Positions 1-8,900 of a DNA stretch of 64,000 nucleotides are shown piece by piece (the first letter of the stretch is position 1; every line of letters starts with the position of its first letter). The DNA is from JACTMJ01 sp964618435 (GTDB lineage Bacteria; Acidobacteriota; Terriglobia; Bryobacterales; Bryobacteraceae): NCBI GenBank assembly GCA_964618435.1, contig CAZUAX010000001.1, positions 26,342 through 90,341 on the forward strand, written 5' to 3'. The notes beneath the pieces were generated by a model. That model did not search any database. It was not told the DNA's origin and saw only the letters and a program-made list of their open reading frames with translations. The translations under genes and the position numbers were made by a program.

Positions 1-1314
1 CACGGCGACGCTGTAGTTCTTTGAAGATCCACCACTTGCGATCGTCTTTCTGGAGTCACGAGCAGGTTGCTCAACGGGAAATTCCGACTTACCACCTGGA
101 ATCGCAAAGCTCATCAGCGGCACCGACGGAATTTGTGGCAGCATCCCAGACATCGACTGAGTATCCTTAAGAGCAACAAGTGTAGTTGCACCGGCAGTGC
201 CATCTGCGCTCACGCCTTCCGCAGTCCTGACACCCTCGAACGCTGCGTTCGTCACCTCGCCAGCATTCACCCAAGAGCCGTGACGGGAAAGTAGCTCTGC
301 CGAAACTTCCGCCTGCTCGGTCTGAAGCAGCATCTCCACCAAATCGTCAAAAGACGTGTGCGGCTGCCAGCCAGCGGCGTTCTGCAATCTTCCTGGGGAA
401 TCCACGTAGTCGTCCGGCAAAGCAGGAAGCCCCATTGCGGGGTCTAACTCACAGTAGCTTTCCCAACTCAGACCGAAGCGACCGAATACAGATTCCAACA
501 CTTGGCGAAGTGAGAGGATGTGGCCTGTTGACACGCAATAGTCGCTAGGGGCGTCCTGTTCCACGATCAATCGAACTGCTGTCGCGTAATCCCCCGTGAA
601 GCCCCAATCTCCCAACTCGTCGGGATCACCAAGGCACAAGGAAGCCGGAAGCCCAGCACAGGCTCGCAATGCAGCTCGAACAATCTTTCGCAACCATCTT
701 GGGGTGCAGTCCAAAGGCGATTCGTTTAGGGAAAGAGCCGCGTTCGCCACCCATAATCCATACTTCTCCCGATACCCTCTGCAGACTGCACGCGCCACGG
801 ATTGGGCGCTTGAATCAATGCTGGCAATGGTTCTCCATTTGCTTCGTCGCCCAATCCATGCAGGACCCGCTCCTAAGCCCGCTGGCCAGCCCTGAATCGT
901 ATGCACCAGCGGCACATCTTCCCCGCGCTGAAAACAATACGCGCGGTAGCTTTCGAGAATGGCGGAGGCCTGCTGCAGGCGATTGTCTGCCCATCGATTC
1001 TCGACGCCAGGCACATGAAGAATCTCCGGTGAGGCATTCACCCAATAAAGCTCATCGGGCAATGTCTCCATCATGAGGCTACCCAGAAACTCCTGACTCA
1101 TGTCGTCTGTCGGATGGTCCACCACCGGCGCGCCCCGCTGCAGCAGTTGCATGCCTCCAATCTCGTATGCATACTCGGTTAGTGGCGAACGATCTTGGAA
1201 CACTGCGTGCACAACGGCGCGGTGCCTTTGCAGTTCCCTGCAGAGATAGGCGCCAAGTGGGTCGTGCGCTCCGATCACCATTGCGCATCGACTTTGTGTC
1301 TTCGGTAATCTCAT
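1..1314 (-). CDS. GDP-mannose 4,6-dehydratase-like protein with lost active site (partial, runs off left edge)
   Basis: An open frame of 438 codons runs from ATG 1314 to the window edge without a stop, so the C-terminus is missing. Similarity to the GMD family of short-chain dehydrogenases is clear in the second half: EKYGL, a family-like NESP segment, LGDPDELGDWGFTGDY (family: LGN.D..RDWG.A.DYV), DYCVSTGHILSLRQ (family: DYV.ATG..HSVREF) and GWQPHTSFDDLV. The key sites are changed. The N-terminal glycine motif reads GAHDPLGAYL where the family has G..GQDG.YL. The SPYAAAK segment with the catalytic Tyr and Lys reads SIDSSAQ here, so both residues are gone. About 80 residues of unrecognised sequence follow the domain. 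It is probably a pseudoenzyme or sugar-binding protein rather than a working dehydratase. No operon partner is visible; the next gene lies 850 bp away and diverges. Confidence 0.75.
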   Translation of the reverse strand, partial: MRLPKTQSRCAMVIGAHDPLGAYLCRELQRHRAVVHAVFQDRSPLTEYAYEIGGMQLLQRGAPVVDHPTDDMSQEFLGSLMMETLPDELYWVNASPEILHVPGVENRWADNRLQQASAILESYRAYCFQRGEDVPLVHTIQGWPAGLGAGPAWIGRRSKWRTIASIDSSAQSVARAVCRGYREKYGLWVANAALSLNESPLDCTPRWLRKIVRAALRACAGLPASLCLGDPDELGDWGFTGDYATAVRLIVEQDAPSDYCVSTGHILSLRQVLESVFGRFGLSWESYCELDPAMGLPALPDDYVDSPGRLQNAAGWQPHTSFDDLVEMLLQTEQAEVSAELLSRHGSWVNAGEVTNAAFEGVRTAEGVSADGTAGATTLVALKDTQSMSGMLPQIPSVPLMSFAIPGGKSEFPVEQPARDSRKTIASGGSSKNYSVAV

Positions 1315-2162
1315 CGCGTAAGCATCAAACTCTTGTCAGGCTGGTTGGCAGGCGGAAACTAGCCCGCAGCTAGATTCCTTTTTGACTTGGCTCAGCAGGC
1401 ACTCCATCGATCTCCGAAGAGACAGTCCATCAATGACAGGGGGGGCAGCACAAAGAGCTGTTTGGCTCTTTGCTGTCAAGGAGTGGGTGCGGTCTGGATC
1501 GGAAATGATAGAGTCGGACTTCTGGAGAAAAGGCCTTGGCCCGCTGAGCCAAGTCTCGGCTTATCGAAAATGATGGCCGAATCCGGAGGGTAGAGACAGC
1601 TCCCGCACTGTGAGTCCCATTTGGCCTATTATTTTTCGGCCGGAACTCGCCGGAGCTATTTGGAGAATAACGACGTAAATCGGATTAGTCAATACATCTC
1701 TATCGAGACACCACCCATGGAAATCAGCACCATTGCTTCCTTAAAGACTCCAATGCGGGCTCGATGAGTTTTGAGCACACTTTTGTATTTCAATTAGATA
1801 CAAAGCATCTCGCCTCTAGCATCCCCACCCTATAGGGCATCTTGGAGTACAAGTCCTACCTACGGAGTCAGAAAGTACCACGCCCCAAAGTACTAATGAG
1901 ACTACCCGAGAGTGTTCGCCCGGTTCTATGCCCTCGAGTTCCGGATAACCACATCAGAATCCAGTTGAATCAGATGTAAAACGGATCGTTACTTCCTGCG
2001 CCCACTTCGAGCTTTATCCCAATTGATCCAAGAGTGGCTGGCTAGAGTACTAACCCAAATTTGGTACCCAAAACGTTCCTTTGAACCGAGTGCCGAATCA
2101 CGCAAGATGAATTCGGGCGGCGGCAACGATCCAGTTCACCATTTTGATGGAGGAACTCTGAG
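1315..2162. other. 848-bp region without a recognised gene
   Basis: This separates the divergent GMD-like gene from the membrane-protein gene. It is visibly more AT-rich around 1620-2000 than the rest of the window. Short open frames at 1382-1593 overlap one another, have no convincing ribosome site and resemble nothing known. I see no tRNA, riboswitch or repeat. It must hold promoters for both flanking genes, but I cannot place them with confidence. Confidence 0.5.
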
Positions 2163-2897
2163 ATGACGTTATCTCGGCGTGGCCACTCACTTTCGCTTCT
2201 CTCGCTGGGCGCACTCACCCTCGTCCACGCGGTGCTTGTATTTTCCGTGGTGTCATCCTATCAGGACGCCTTGGTCTTGCTCGCACTGTTACTTTTTTCT
2301 CTGTCCCTCAACACAATGATTCTCAGTGTGGTGGCCCGGCTATGGTCTGGCTCCAGAATTACCTGTTGGGTCGGTCTGCTCCGCTTAATCCTCTGCATGT
2401 CTCTTCTTGGACCAGTCGCCCAAGATCCAGCACGTGCATACTTCGCGGTAGCACTATTGATCGTGGTGACCGGGGTCCTGGATGCCTTTATCTGGGTCCA
2501 GGCTCGGATTGAGCAGTCCCAGATTTCCCTATTCGGCCTTGCCGCGCTCGCGAACATCCTTCTTGGGTCCTACGCTCTGATCGACTACCACTGGTACGCA
2601 GCTAGTAGCATCATCTTCACTTTCGGGTTGAGCCTTACGATCTCCTCCCTTGGCCCCATTGGCGCCAGCTTCGTACTGCGACGCAGGGAAGAGCTTGCAC
2701 ATTCGGTCTTGCAGCAGACGTCACAGGCACCAATCCTTTCTGCGCCTATCGACCGCAACAGCCTGGGCAGTCTCGCCACCACGCTAGAACCCGCGCCAGC
2801 TGTGCACGATTTCTGCACAACGCCACTCGCAGCATCGGCACGCAGCTCCAACCGCATCACTCATCAGGTATTCGATCATCACTCGGACAGCGAGTGA
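2163..2897 (+). CDS. hypothetical membrane protein upstream of a hybrid sensor kinase
   Basis: The 244-residue protein starts at an ATG about 8 bases after a GGAGG ribosome site. Residues 10-170 form about six hydrophobic segments (roughly 12-32, 36-57, 66-83, 90-110, 120-137 and 143-165). The last 70 residues are polar and probably cytoplasmic. It could be an integral-membrane sensory (MASE-like) module without an output domain, but I do not recognise the family. The next gene on the same strand, 105 bp downstream, is a hybrid histidine kinase, so co-transcription and a shared signalling role are plausible. Confidence 0.6.
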   Translation: MTLSRRGHSLSLLSLGALTLVHAVLVFSVVSSYQDALVLLALLLFSLSLNTMILSVVARLWSGSRITCWVGLLRLILCMSLLGPVAQDPARAYFAVALLIVVTGVLDAFIWVQARIEQSQISLFGLAALANILLGSYALIDYHWYAASSIIFTFGLSLTISSLGPIGASFVLRRREELAHSVLQQTSQAPILSAPIDRNSLGSLATTLEPAPAVHDFCTTPLAASARSSNRITHQVFDHHSDSE

Positions 2898-3002
2898 CCG
2901 CGCGATGCCAGAGGAGATCCAGAAGCGATCTCACAATCTTGAGCTCATCCAAGGGCGAGTTTCAACTCAACGCAGACACCAAACAGCGGGGCAGAGACGA
3001 CG

Positions 3003-5666
3003 ATGTTCGAACACTTCTCTAAACTCGGACGCACAGCATCCGGTCGCGAGCCAAGCCGCGCTTACACCCCTAACCCACACGCACACGGCTCATGGAGATT
3101 CAGCTCGGCGGGCGTCTTGATTGGGCTGCTTGTAATCTCCCTCTTCATCTCTGCCGGAGCTGCTCTGGTTTTGCTAAGGCAAGACCAACAAATCCGCGGC
3201 GCTTATGTCATCGGTACCAACCACTCTCCGCCCTTTCAAATCGTGGACGCCGATGGAAACGTTAGCGGAGCCCTTGTAGAAGCCGTAACTCTTGCCGCAA
3301 AGAACCTAGGCATCCACCTTGAGTGGCGGGCTGTCGACAAAGGACCTGACTTTTACCTGCCCGTGGCTGACAGTGGAATCCATCTTTGGCCCCTGGTTAT
3401 GCACTTACCCGAACGGAAAGACAAGTTCTACATCTCCGAGCCCTTCGCCCAATCGCAATATGTTCTTGTCTCCAAACAGGCATTCGACAAAATCCCCGAG
3501 GATATTCCGCACAGCGCCGTAATCGGCCACATCGCGTTCCCCCATATTGCCCGCTATTTCCAGAAAGAGTTTCCCGGCAGACAAGCCTTCCCACAACGGG
3601 AAGCTCCGGATCTCATCCGTGCAGTTTGCGAGGAAAAGATCGACGCCGCCGCCGTAGAAGCCAATACGCTCGACACCTTCCTGCGGAGTCTGCCCAAGAA
3701 CTGCGGGGAAGGACGCATTCACGCCCGTTCTCTCCCGGGATGGCGAATTGCTCTGGGCGTTGGAAGCCGCTTTGGTTACGAACCGGTGGCTGATGCTATA
3801 CGTGCCGAGATCGGACGCATGGCCAGGTCTGGCGACCTCGATCCGGTCTTCGACCGCTACTTCGCGTACGACCGGATGCGAAATCGGCACCTCTTTACAA
3901 CCACCCGCCAGGAGGAATGGACCAGCCAAGTCATGCTCGTGATGTCCGCTTTCGTCATCCTGGTGATTGCCTTGGCAATCACGGTGTATGTACAGCGTCG
4001 TCGCCAGCGCTTCGCCTTCGCAGCTGCTGAAGCCAAAGCCGCCTTTCTGGCTGCCATGAGTCATGAGATCCGTACGCCCCTGAACGGAGTCCTCGGCCTG
4101 GCAGACCTGCTCGCTGACTCGGGCCTCAGTGCCAAGCAGGCTTCCTTCGTCGGCGGCATCCAAAGTTCAGGTAAGCGCTTGCTCACCATCGTGAACGACG
4201 TGCTGGTAATGTCCAGTCTCGAATCGGGCCGAATGCAGATTAACCCTCAGCAGCTTGCGCTGCGTCCCCTCATCGCGGACGTCCTGAATCCACTCGCCTT
4301 CCTGGCATCACAGAAATCGATCCCGGTCATAGTGGACATCGCGCCGGATGTTCCGGATACCATCAGTGCCGACTCCACCAAGCTGAGCCAGGTGCTAACC
4401 AATCTGGTTGGCAATGCGGTGAAGTTCACCGAACGTGGCGTCATCAAGCTCACCGTCACCAGCATTCCCAAAACAGAGACCACCTCGATCTTCAATTTCA
4501 GCGTCGAGGACACGGGTATTGGCATTGCTCCGGAAGATCTCGGCAAAGTTTTCGAAGACTATCACCGCGGGAGTGCAGACCAGCGCATCAATGGGACTGG
4601 ATTGGGCCTCTCGATATCTAGGCTGATTGTGCAGCTGATGGGGGGTATCCTCAGCGCGTCCAGCGAAATTGGAAAAGGGAGCCGGTTCTGGTTCGATATT
4701 CCACTTCACCATCCTTCAGCCCCGTCCCACCAGCCACCCTCGCCAGAGTTCGCCAAACCGATGTTTATGTTGGTGGCCGTTTCCCCGGAGCCTGTGCAGC
4801 ATGCATTGCTTTCGGCCCTGCATCGCCATGGCATTCGGACTTGCAGCGCGCTCGCAGACGATACGGCGGCCAAGGTTGCTGCTGCCCGGCAGGAAGGACG
4901 TTGCCTTGTCGCGGTCACAGCCTCATTCGACTCCTCAGACTCCTGCCCGGTGTTGGCTCTAAGGCAGTTGGCCTCGGTGATGGGCATTGAGCCTATTCCC
5001 ACGCTCCAACTTAGCATCACCCCCGCCGGCTTCCCTCAGAATCTACCAGGAATCGCCGACTCCATCTGGGGACAGTTAATCTGCGTAGACGCCATCATCC
5101 AGACCTTGTACGAGATGTCCGAAGGGAGCCACTTTAGCGGAATTCCATCTAGGGAAGCGCTGATCCTTGAACCGAAGATTGAGTCCTCGCTCAGCCTCCT
5201 CCAGCTCGCCGAGCATATAGAAGGGCAGGGTTTGCACACACGCTCCCATCGCAGTGCATTGGTTGCTGACGACAATCCGATCAACCAGCAGATCCTGAGT
5301 GCAATGGTGCGTAAGCTGGGAATCCGCTCTCTCGTCGTAGCCGACGGGGAGGCTGCCGTGCGCGCAGTCCGCCGCCAGCAATTTGACGTCATCCTGATGG
5401 ATTGCCGCATGCCAGTAATGGACGGCCTGCAGGCGACCGAGGCCATCAGGGCGATGGAGGGTACCCGTGGCGCCACGCCAATCATCGGCGTAAGCGCGGA
5501 TCTGGGTGAAGTGCAGCGAGACATGTGCCTGGCCGCCGGGATGAACGATTACGTAGAGAAGCCCTTCACCCTTGAATCGATCCAAGCTGCCCTGGTCCGC
5601 GCAGGCCTACCCTGCCGCCCACTCCAGAAACGACAGGTGCTTGTCGAAAACTCCAAGGTTACCTGA
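3003..5666 (+). CDS. BvgS/EvgS-like hybrid histidine kinase with periplasmic solute-binding sensor
   Basis: 887 residues. Order of domains: a membrane segment at about 35-58; a periplasmic SBP_bac_3 (Venus-flytrap) domain at about 65-290; a second membrane segment at about 310-331; a HisKA domain with FLAAMSHEIRTPLNG, phospho-accepting His354; and a HATPase with N box (LTNLVGNAVKFTERG), G1 (DTGIGIAPE) and G2 (GTGLGLSIS). A weakly conserved segment at about 585-730 looks like a receiver that has lost its acidic residues. A complete C-terminal receiver follows (VADDNPINQQ, DVILMDCRMPVMDG with Asp800, and the Lys of YVEKPF). It probably binds a small periplasmic ligand such as an amino acid and passes phosphate from His354 to Asp800 and then to a response regulator not encoded here. 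The upstream membrane protein may be a partner. Confidence 0.88.
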   Translation: MFEHFSKLGRTASGREPSRAYTPNPHAHGSWRFSSAGVLIGLLVISLFISAGAALVLLRQDQQIRGAYVIGTNHSPPFQIVDADGNVSGALVEAVTLAAKNLGIHLEWRAVDKGPDFYLPVADSGIHLWPLVMHLPERKDKFYISEPFAQSQYVLVSKQAFDKIPEDIPHSAVIGHIAFPHIARYFQKEFPGRQAFPQREAPDLIRAVCEEKIDAAAVEANTLDTFLRSLPKNCGEGRIHARSLPGWRIALGVGSRFGYEPVADAIRAEIGRMARSGDLDPVFDRYFAYDRMRNRHLFTTTRQEEWTSQVMLVMSAFVILVIALAITVYVQRRRQRFAFAAAEAKAAFLAAMSHEIRTPLNGVLGLADLLADSGLSAKQASFVGGIQSSGKRLLTIVNDVLVMSSLESGRMQINPQQLALRPLIADVLNPLAFLASQKSIPVIVDIAPDVPDTISADSTKLSQVLTNLVGNAVKFTERGVIKLTVTSIPKTETTSIFNFSVEDTGIGIAPEDLGKVFEDYHRGSADQRINGTGLGLSISRLIVQLMGGILSASSEIGKGSRFWFDIPLHHPSAPSHQPPSPEFAKPMFMLVAVSPEPVQHALLSALHRHGIRTCSALADDTAAKVAAARQEGRCLVAVTASFDSSDSCPVLALRQLASVMGIEPIPTLQLSITPAGFPQNLPGIADSIWGQLICVDAIIQTLYEMSEGSHFSGIPSREALILEPKIESSLSLLQLAEHIEGQGLHTRSHRSALVADDNPINQQILSAMVRKLGIRSLVVADGEAAVRAVRRQQFDVILMDCRMPVMDGLQATEAIRAMEGTRGATPIIGVSADLGEVQRDMCLAAGMNDYVEKPFTLESIQAALVRAGLPCRPLQKRQVLVENSKVT

Positions 5667-5670
5667 CACG

Positions 5671-5922
5671 ATGGAGGTTAAAATACCTTCATCGTCTCTT
5701 CCGTTCTTCCGTATGCTGCTAGGTTGGATTCTGAATGCGTTCGGGACAATCCTTGCGGCTATACATTCGCGGGTCTCGCTACGGCTGGCGAACGTCGCGC
5801 TTCGTTATCAGATTGCTCTACTCCAACGTTCTGCAAAGAGGTGCCCGAGGCTGAATCCGGGGGATCGAGCACTCTGGGTTTGGCTGTCGCTAATAAGCAA
5901 CGACCGGTGGCCGACATTATGA
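5671..5922 (+). pseudogene. transposase/integrase N-terminal remnant
   Basis: From ATG 5671 the frame encodes about 83 residues resembling the start of the rve-type integrases common in soil Acidobacteria: a hydrophobic start, ANVALRYQIALLQRSAKR, then RLNPGDRALWVWLS. Complete members of this group are over 300 residues and carry a DDE catalytic core. Here the frame stops right after the first helical segment, so the gene is truncated. The following sequence belongs to an unrelated ATPase fragment, which places a deletion or insertion junction at about 5905-5925. Confidence 0.6.
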
Positions 5923-6230
5923 GCTACGAGTTTGACGTGCTGAAACGGATCCTCCTGCAGGGGCGCGAGTCTGGCGTCGGAGTTGTCCTTGCGTCACAAT
6001 ATTTGTCGCACTTCAGAACTCGACCTCAGGACTATGCTGAGTCACTACTGACGTGGTTTGTGCACAAAGTGCCGACCATCACGGTGAAGGAATTGGAAGG
6101 AATCGTGCTCTCGCGTGAGGACGCGGCGGTGGCAGAGCGGGTGAAGATGCTGGCGTGTCATGAGGGCCTATATAAGACTGTCGATGTGGCTGGCGAGTTC
6201 ATGCGTGGTGTGCTATTTACGAAATTCTGA
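5908..6230 (+). pseudogene. C-terminal fragment of a HerA/FtsK-like ATPase
   Basis: The last ~107 residues of a 168-codon frame look like the end of a HerA-type P-loop ATPase. They contain LKRILLQGRESGVGVVLASQ, the strand-Gln sensor element usual in these enzymes, then SHFRTRPQDYAESLLTWFVH, KVPTITVKELEGI and CHEGLYKTVDVAGEFMRG. Walker A and B parts are absent. The upstream ~60 codons of the frame are out-of-frame transposase sequence, so the ORF is an artificial chimera. Such ATPases often sit in defence islands, which fits the broken vsr gene just downstream. The exact subfamily is uncertain. Confidence 0.5.
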
Positions 6231-6302
6231 GGAATCAGGATCGCGCTTGATCGAGACGCCTGACGGAAGTCTGCAGACCGAGCGGCCAGCCGATCTGGGC
6301 AG

Positions 6303-6581
6303 CTACTGGTCCCGTTTGAAAGGGGCCGGGGCATCGAGAAAACCCTGCAACCGTTTGGCGAGCCGATCCGTGTCCCTGATTTGGCACTCCCAGACCGCAA
6401 GCACTTGCCAGCCCAGCTCGCGGAGGCGCTTTTAATTGGCCTTGTTTCTTCGACAGTTTCCGCCTAATCTTGACGCCCAAAAATCGGAACGGGATTTCGG
6501 AATATGGGCAACCCTGCAGTTTGGATGTCGGTGCCAAGAGCAACCGTGTACGAAAATCACTTTTCTTCGGCTTGGAACTCC
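6303..6581 (-). pseudogene. vsr: vsr very-short-patch-repair endonuclease, C-terminal part (split by insertion)
   Basis: On the minus strand, immediately next to the end of the IS66 element, the frame reads SRRKVIFVHGCSWHRHPNC, IPKSRSDFW, then KRLRELGWQVLAVWECQIRD and DTDRLAKRLQGFL before TAG at 6303. This is the second half of Vsr, the endonuclease that nicks at T:G mismatches left by 5-methylcytosine deamination; the HGC.WH core is recognisable (Phe is Ser here). One in-frame TAA at 6432-6434, in place of an expected sense codon (probably CAA), shows decay. The N-terminal half lies at 11698-11870 in the same orientation, 5.1 kb away. No cytosine methyltransferase is visible nearby. Confidence 0.85.
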
Positions 6582-6601
6582 GTACCCGTCCTGTGAATCC
6601 A
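6582..6601 (+). repeat. IS66 terminal inverted repeat, tnpC end
   Basis: The 20-mer starting GTACCCGTCCTG matches the opposite end at 11678-11697 at 17 of 20 positions. The base just outside is the last base of the probable 8-bp target duplication at 6574-6581. Confidence 0.75.
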
Positions 6602-6651
6602 GGTCGCGACACTCCGCGGTTGGCCGGGTGAGCGGGAGGGTGTTTGGGGGT

Positions 6652-8072
6652 TCAGGCTTCGTCGGGTTTCCAGGTGTTGGGCAACAATTCGTCCAGGACG
6701 GTCATGGGATGATCGCCGATGCGTTTGAACACGTCGACGAGGTAGCTCCAGGGGTCGAGCTTGGCTTGGTGGCAGGTGGAGATGAAGCTCTTCAGGACGG
6801 CTGCGGTCTTGCCGCCGGTGTCGCTGCCGAAGAAGGTCCAGTTGCGGCGGCCCACGGCCACACCGCGCAGGCTGCGCTCGGGGGCATTGTTGTCGATCGA
6901 CAAGGCGCCGTCGTCGGCATAGAGTTCGAGCGCTTCCCAGTTGTTCAGCGTGTAGGCGATCGCCCGGGCTTCGATACTCTTGGGCAGCACGTGGTGCCGT
7001 GCGCGCAGGAGAAATTCCTCGAACTCCGCCAGCACGGGCTTGGCATAGCGTTGGCGCAACGCCAGACGCTCTTCCGCGCTCAGCCCGCGGGCCTTGCGCT
7101 CCACGCGATACAGCAGGACGATGTAGGCCAGCGCCGCCGTCATCTGCGTCAGGCTGCTCGAGCGCGCTTCATAGAATTTGCGACGCGCGTGCGCCCAGCA
7201 GCCCAGCTCCACCAGGCCGCGGTCCGGTTGCTTGAAAAAGGCATCGTAGCCTCCATAGGCGTCGGCTTGCAGATACCCGCGGTAGTCCTTCAGGAACTGC
7301 TCGGGACCTTCGCGCTCCCGGCTGGCGGTGTAGTCGTAGACGGTGGCGTCTTCGCAACGTAGGGCCAGATGCGGCCCTTGCGGGTGCGCCGCAGTTTGCG
7401 ATCGAGCACCGCCACCTGCGCCAGCAAGCTCGCACCGGCCAGGCCCTTGGCTATGGGTTGCGCGGGCTTAGGCGCGGTCTTCAAATGGCTGCAGCAGCGG
7501 CAGGCGTACTTCACGCGCACATCCTCGATGATCTTCAGCGTGGCGGGCACATACTCCAGCCGTTCGCTCGAATCCTCGCCGATGCGCTCCATCGTGCGAG
7601 TGCAATCCGGGCAGGCGCGTTCGGCCTCGCTCAGCTCATGCAGGATGCGCTCACGCAGCAGCGCGCGTTGCAGACGGCGGCGTCCGTGCCCTTTGCGCTT
7701 GGGCTCGGATGACTCTTGCGCAGTGCCGCTGCCGCCGCCCGTGAAGGGAGAATCGTTGTCGCCATCGTCGCCGCTATTGTTGGTGCTTTCGGCGTCCTTG
7801 GCCGCTTGCGCTTCCTTGTCCGCGGCATCCTGTTCGAGCTCTGTGATGAGTTCCTTCACGTCGCCGCCGGTGGCTTCCAACTGCAACGCAAAGAGGAACA
7901 ACTGGCGCTCGTCGATCTTCTCGCGCTTCTGCACGAAGCGCCACACCAGCAGCTGTTCCAGGATATGCTGCACGCGCTGGTAGCGCCGCTCGTGGACCTC
8001 CAACTGAGTAGCGAGATCGATCACCATCTGCCGCAGCAGATCGGGGTTATCGGGCAAGCTGTCGAAGTCCAT
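6652..8072 (-). pseudogene. tnpC: IS66 transposase TnpC, internally deleted and frameshifted
   Basis: The N-terminal frame starts at ATG 8072 (MDFDSLPDNPDLLRQ) and includes the zinc-finger-like segment (CPDCTRTMERIGEDSSERLEY, then CRCCSH). It jumps at about 7407 from LAGASLLAQVAV straight to LDRKLRRTRKGRIW. The missing stretch in intact TnpC holds roughly 60-70 residues, including the HTDDT motif with the first catalytic Asp. A one-base shift at about 7357 then moves the frame to VYDYTASREREGPEQF, and the C-terminal part (CWAHARRKFYEARS, DNNAPERSLRG, TGGKTAAVL) continues to TGA at 6652. With the first catalytic Asp gone the transposase must be inactive. Confidence 0.85.
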
Positions 8073-8174
8073 CGCCACTACAAGAAGTATACGGTTTGTT
8101 GCGGCAAAACGAAGCGCCAAATGCGCTCGAAGTCCAATAAATACGGGCCTTCGGTGCATTATTTTCGGCGCGCT

Positions 8175-8394
8175 TCAGCGGCTCTCCGAGGGCGGAATCT
8201 GGAAACGCTTGCGGCGTCTGGACTTACCCAAATCGATGCCTTCGAGCAGGGCTTGCAACTCCCAGGCGGCGATCTCCCTGCCGCCCGTCGCGGCGAAGGG
8301 AAAGGCATAGGTGCCGGCCTCCAATCGCTTCGCCCATAGCGCCAAGCCATCGCGATCCCAGTAGAGAATCTTTAAGCGGTCGCCGAATCGAGCG
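8175..8394 (-). pseudogene. tnpB: IS66 TnpB, C-terminal half (interrupted)
   Basis: The minus-strand frame encodes RFGDRLKILYWDRDGLALW, KRLEAGTYAFPF and GIDLGKSRRRKRF, the usual second half of IS66 TnpB (Orf2). Joined to the N-terminal half at 11009-11154 it would read continuously as HLFVYASNARFGDRLK, so the recombinase element inserted between these two halves without obvious loss of tnpB sequence. tnpC starts about 100 bp downstream. Confidence 0.8.
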
Positions 8395-8410
8395 TGATTC
8401 TGCATACCGA

Positions 8411-8887
8411 TTGAGGTTTGTCGTGGTCGAGTATCGCTGGCATCCCTTGTACGGAAAGCGGCTGCCGCTGTATCGGCGGGCCGGCCGCAATGGCGTCGAA
8501 CTGGTTAACGTTCAGGCCGCCCGAGGGTCGCCGCGAGAGTTGCCTTTCTGGATGGTCGACGCGGCGATCTGTATAGGCATGGAGCTTGGATCGCCTCAGG
8601 TGTCGGTTGCTGCACTGAATCAACTGCGGGCGCTCGTGAAGCCAGCGCCAATGGAGGCCCGCGTTAGTCATGGATTCGTACTCTCCTTGGATGAGGAGGA
8701 CGAACCCATTGAAACAGCCGCGAAGGCCATCTCACAGACAATTGATGCTGCCATTGGAGCGCGAAACAACAATTCGACTGGGCGAGGAAGCAAGAGAGGA
8801 TCTGATCCGAACCCTCGCGGACCTGCTGCTGGAAGCGATCAGCACAAGGACTGGAGAGCCGTCGGAGGGAGGGTGCAAAGCGAATGA
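8411..8887 (+). CDS. DUF5372-like accessory protein of the recombinase element
   Basis: The frame starts at TTG 8411, only about 16 bases from the element edge, and gives up to 158 residues. The first ~95 residues (VEYRWHPLYGKRLPLYRR, LPFWMVDAA, SVAALNQLRALV) resemble the small beta-rich DUF5372 proteins often found next to large serine recombinases. Their function is unknown; binding to the recombinase or to DNA is a guess. The last ~60 codons overlap the next gene in another frame and look non-conserved, so the natural protein may have been shorter. Confidence 0.55.
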   Translation: MRFVVVEYRWHPLYGKRLPLYRRAGRNGVELVNVQAARGSPRELPFWMVDAAICIGMELGSPQVSVAALNQLRALVKPAPMEARVSHGFVLSLDEEDEPIETAAKAISQTIDAAIGARNNNSTGRGSKRGSDPNPRGPAAGSDQHKDWRAVGGRVQSE

Positions 8888-8900
8888 ATCCGAAGATTAA
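8745..8900 (+). CDS. small accessory protein of the recombinase element
   Basis: A 51-residue protein from ATG 8745 (MLPLERETTIRLGEEAREDL, then IRTLADLLLEAI). Short helical proteins of this kind usually sit between the DUF5372 gene and the recombinase in similar elements. Its end (stop at 8898-8900) overlaps the ATG of the recombinase at 8884, which supports a real three-gene unit. Function is not known. Confidence 0.45.
   Translation: MLPLERETTIRLGEEAREDLIRTLADLLLEAISTRTGEPSEGGCKANESED

Noticed and set aside
1382..1593. Two overlapping ORFs of 63 and 68 codons
   Set aside because: Mutually exclusive frames, no ribosome site and no similarity to known proteins.
6436..7362. A 308-codon plus-strand open frame
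   Set aside because: It crosses the vsr remnant, the IS66 end and the antisense of tnpC, so it cannot be one gene.
7369..7983. Long plus-strand open frames (204 and 207 codons) opposite tnpC
   Set aside because: They are Ser/Arg/Ala-rich antisense shadows of the IS66 transposase and match no protein pattern; the minus-strand frame has clear family motifs.
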